Positions 7,929 to 8,672 of a stretch of DNA of 8,672 nucleotides are shown here, piece by piece. The notes under the pieces were generated by a model. It searched no databases and was not told the origin of the DNA. It saw only the letters and a program-made list of their open reading frames with translations. A program made the position numbers and the translations under genes. How positions within the stretch are numbered: position 1 is the stretch's first letter; each line of letters begins with the position of its first letter. This DNA is from an uncultured Muribaculaceae bacterium (GTDB lineage: Bacteria; Bacteroidota; Bacteroidia; Bacteroidales; Muribaculaceae): NCBI GenBank assembly GCA_910584365.1, contig CAJUAF010000037.1, positions 1-8,672 on the forward strand, read 5' to 3'.

Positions 7929-7962
7929 TTACCACGTTAATAATCAATAAATTACCAGTTAA
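7929..7962. repeat. Near-direct repeat in the protease leader
   Basis: TTACCACGTTAA (7929-7940) and TTACCAGTTAA (7952-7962) are near-identical, offset by 23 nt, about two helical turns. They lie just downstream of the predicted transcription start, within the roughly 140-nt AT-rich untranslated leader. The position would suit an operator or an RNA-level control element, but no known regulator site is recognised. Confidence 0.35.
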
Positions 7963-7980
7963 GAAAGATTTTTCCGGCCG

Positions 7981-8010
7981 CAAAGTTAAGAAATTATTTA
8001 CAAATCCAAA
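7981..8010 (-). promoter_or_regulatory. Predicted promoter of the C10 protease gene
   Basis: Read on the minus strand, TAACTTTG (7981-7988) matches the Bacteroidota -7 consensus TAnnTTTG. A TTTG (8007-8010) sits 18 nt upstream as a plausible -33 box. Transcription would begin around 7975, leaving a leader of roughly 135-140 nt before the ATG at 7838. The leader is AT-rich with no Shine-Dalgarno sequence, as is usual in the phylum. It also holds a weak 5-bp hairpin (GGATA/TATCC, about 7900-7917). Confidence 0.6.
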
Positions 8011-8114
8011 AATATGTATCTAAAATTTATTCGCCCAATCCCTCCCGATACCGTCCATTCCGGGACATACCGAGGGACTTGTCGCCGTCAAAAGCGCCCG
8101 GCCCGCGGCAGTTC

Positions 8115-8474
8115 TCATCTGTCACATGATTTCTTTGTATATCTGTTTTTTATAATCTCGTGGGCGCGGCTGACAAGCCGGAGTATCTCTCCTTCGGGGA
8201 TGTCGCCGTCCAGGTCCAGCTGAATCCAGTGCTTCATGGTCCGGTTCACCGGATCTCCCACCGCGGAATATCTCATTTTTATCTCTTCGGCCTCATCGGG
8301 AGTAGACCTTACATCCACGTATGTAAAATTATCCATATCGGTCAGACAGAACATATGTCCGGCGACGTAGAATACCAGTATGGATTCAAACCGCCGGGCA
8401 AACTTCCCGAAAGGAGTCTTCTCCGTAACTCCCTCAAGCGAAAGGCAATATTCCCTGAAACTCTCTATATTCAT
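8115..8474 (-). CDS. MmcQ/YjbR family protein
   Basis: The 119-residue protein matches the MmcQ/YjbR (formerly DUF419) family in length and pattern. It starts with the typical MNIESFREYCLSLEGVTEKTPFG, followed by a beta-hairpin segment with F-x-L-x-D (about 33-52). A KHW motif at 81-83 precedes a strand, and a C-terminal helix (about 94-110) closes the fold. Family members are small cytosolic proteins with a CyaY-like fold and a putative DNA-binding role; their molecular job is not established. No signal peptide or membrane segment is seen. The ATG at 8472-8474 is the only ATG in a frame that is open for about 30 codons further upstream, and it matches the family's usual N-terminus. No clear TAnnTTTG promoter was found upstream. 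Downstream, about 130 nt separate it from the protease promoter, with no convincing terminator. Confidence 0.9.
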   Translation of the reverse strand: MNIESFREYCLSLEGVTEKTPFGKFARRFESILVFYVAGHMFCLTDMDNFTYVDVRSTPDEAEEIKMRYSAVGDPVNRTMKHWIQLDLDGDIPEGEILRLVSRAHEIIKNRYTKKSCDR

Positions 8475-8541
8475 CGTCAGCCGTCGTTTCCCGAAACAGC
8501 ATGATAACTCAACGCATAGAAAACCGATATAATTGGATATG

Positions 8542-8571
8542 GCTAAATATGAAGAATATCAATGATTTAGC
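8542..8571. repeat. Short inverted repeat upstream of the MmcQ/YjbR gene
   Basis: GCTAAAT (8542-8548) and ATTTAGC (8565-8571) are a perfect 7-bp inverted repeat with a 16-nt spacer, about 70 nt upstream of the MmcQ/YjbR start. The layout would suit a dimeric repressor site, but AT-rich 7-mers occur often by chance and no regulator is recognised. Confidence 0.3.
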
Positions 8572-8620
8572 GAATTGTGTCGTTTGATTGATTTGCCGTG
8601 TTTTCGACTGTTTTTCCCAT

Positions 8621-8639
8621 TTAGTACACAATTAGTACA
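8621..8639. repeat. Direct repeat TTAGTACA x2 near the right edge
   Basis: TTAGTACA occurs at 8621-8628 and 8632-8639, so the copies start 11 bp apart, about one helical turn, and face the same side of the DNA. Tandem sites like this are typical of operators or recombinase arm-type sites upstream of integrase genes. No open frame of interest lies in 8475-8672, so any gene controlled from here would start beyond the window. Function is unproven. Confidence 0.4.
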
Positions 8640-8672
8640 TTTCAGTTGTTAATAGATGTTGAGGGCAATTTT

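Noticed and set aside
8040..8114. GC-rich stretch after the MmcQ/YjbR stop, considered as a terminator
   Set aside because: It contains GC-rich runs and a TTTT on the minus strand, but the runs do not pair into a stable stem directly before the T-run.
8549..8587. A 12-codon plus-strand frame (MKNINDLANCVV) considered as a leader peptide
   Set aside because: There is no promoter, no repeated regulatory codons and no terminator or antiterminator pair after it; it is too short to support.
1..8672. CRISPR array, tRNA, rRNA or retron-like RNA
   Set aside because: I saw no regularly spaced repeats, no tRNA-like cloverleaf segments and no conserved rRNA stretches on either strand. The only repeats are the short ones listed.

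Overview
The window looks like gut-type Bacteroidota (order Bacteroidales) DNA. Three things point there. Two start sites are preceded by matches to the Bacteroidota -7 promoter element (TAnnTTTG). Translation starts lack Shine-Dalgarno sequences and sit in A/T-rich leaders. The large protein has a typical Bacteroidales build: C10 protease, BspA-like leucine-rich repeats and a type IX-like C-terminal tail. A Muribaculaceae, Prevotella or Parabacteroides relative is possible, but the sequence alone does not settle the family.

Left part (1-1523): an accessory, recombination-scarred region. The first 20 codons of a minus-strand gene, probably an AlbA_2-type (Schlafen-like) protein, run off the left edge behind a good promoter. 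Next comes a minus-strand tyrosine recombinase (181-1287). It has lost its N-terminal domain and also lacks two catalytic residues: the HxxR arginine is Cys and the nucleophilic Tyr is Ser. Head-to-head with it lies a plus-strand C-terminal scrap of a different tyrosine recombinase (about 1341-1523) that keeps its Arg and Tyr. The two broken ends meet in an imperfect 81-bp palindrome (1279-1359) centred on a strong hairpin. This is the oddest structure in the window.

Middle part (1524-7838): a short gene-free stretch holds a clear intrinsic terminator (1700-1738), read on the minus strand. It closes one very large minus-strand gene (1788-7838, 2016 residues). This encodes a secreted C10 (streptopain/SpeB-like) cysteine protease with a signal peptide, an inhibitory propeptide, an intact Cys/His/Asn-Trp active site, two tandem copies of a roughly 485-residue beta-sandwich plus LRR unit, a third LRR block, a beta-rich module and a C-terminal sorting-like domain. 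Its promoter lies about 140 nt upstream, giving a long AT-rich leader with a near-direct repeat.

Right part (8115-8672): a small MmcQ/YjbR-family protein on the minus strand, then about 200 bp without a recognised gene. That stretch carries a pair of TTAGTACA repeats spaced one helical turn apart and a short inverted repeat. It may be the control region of something beyond the right edge.

The genes do not form one pathway. The protease is an independently transcribed surface or secreted factor. The recombinase remnants mark past insertion and rearrangement next to it, and the MmcQ/YjbR gene is a separate housekeeping-type small gene. No intact undescribed multi-gene system is visible. The best leads are the palindromic recombinase junction with the catalytically dead integrase, and the duplicated architecture of the protease.
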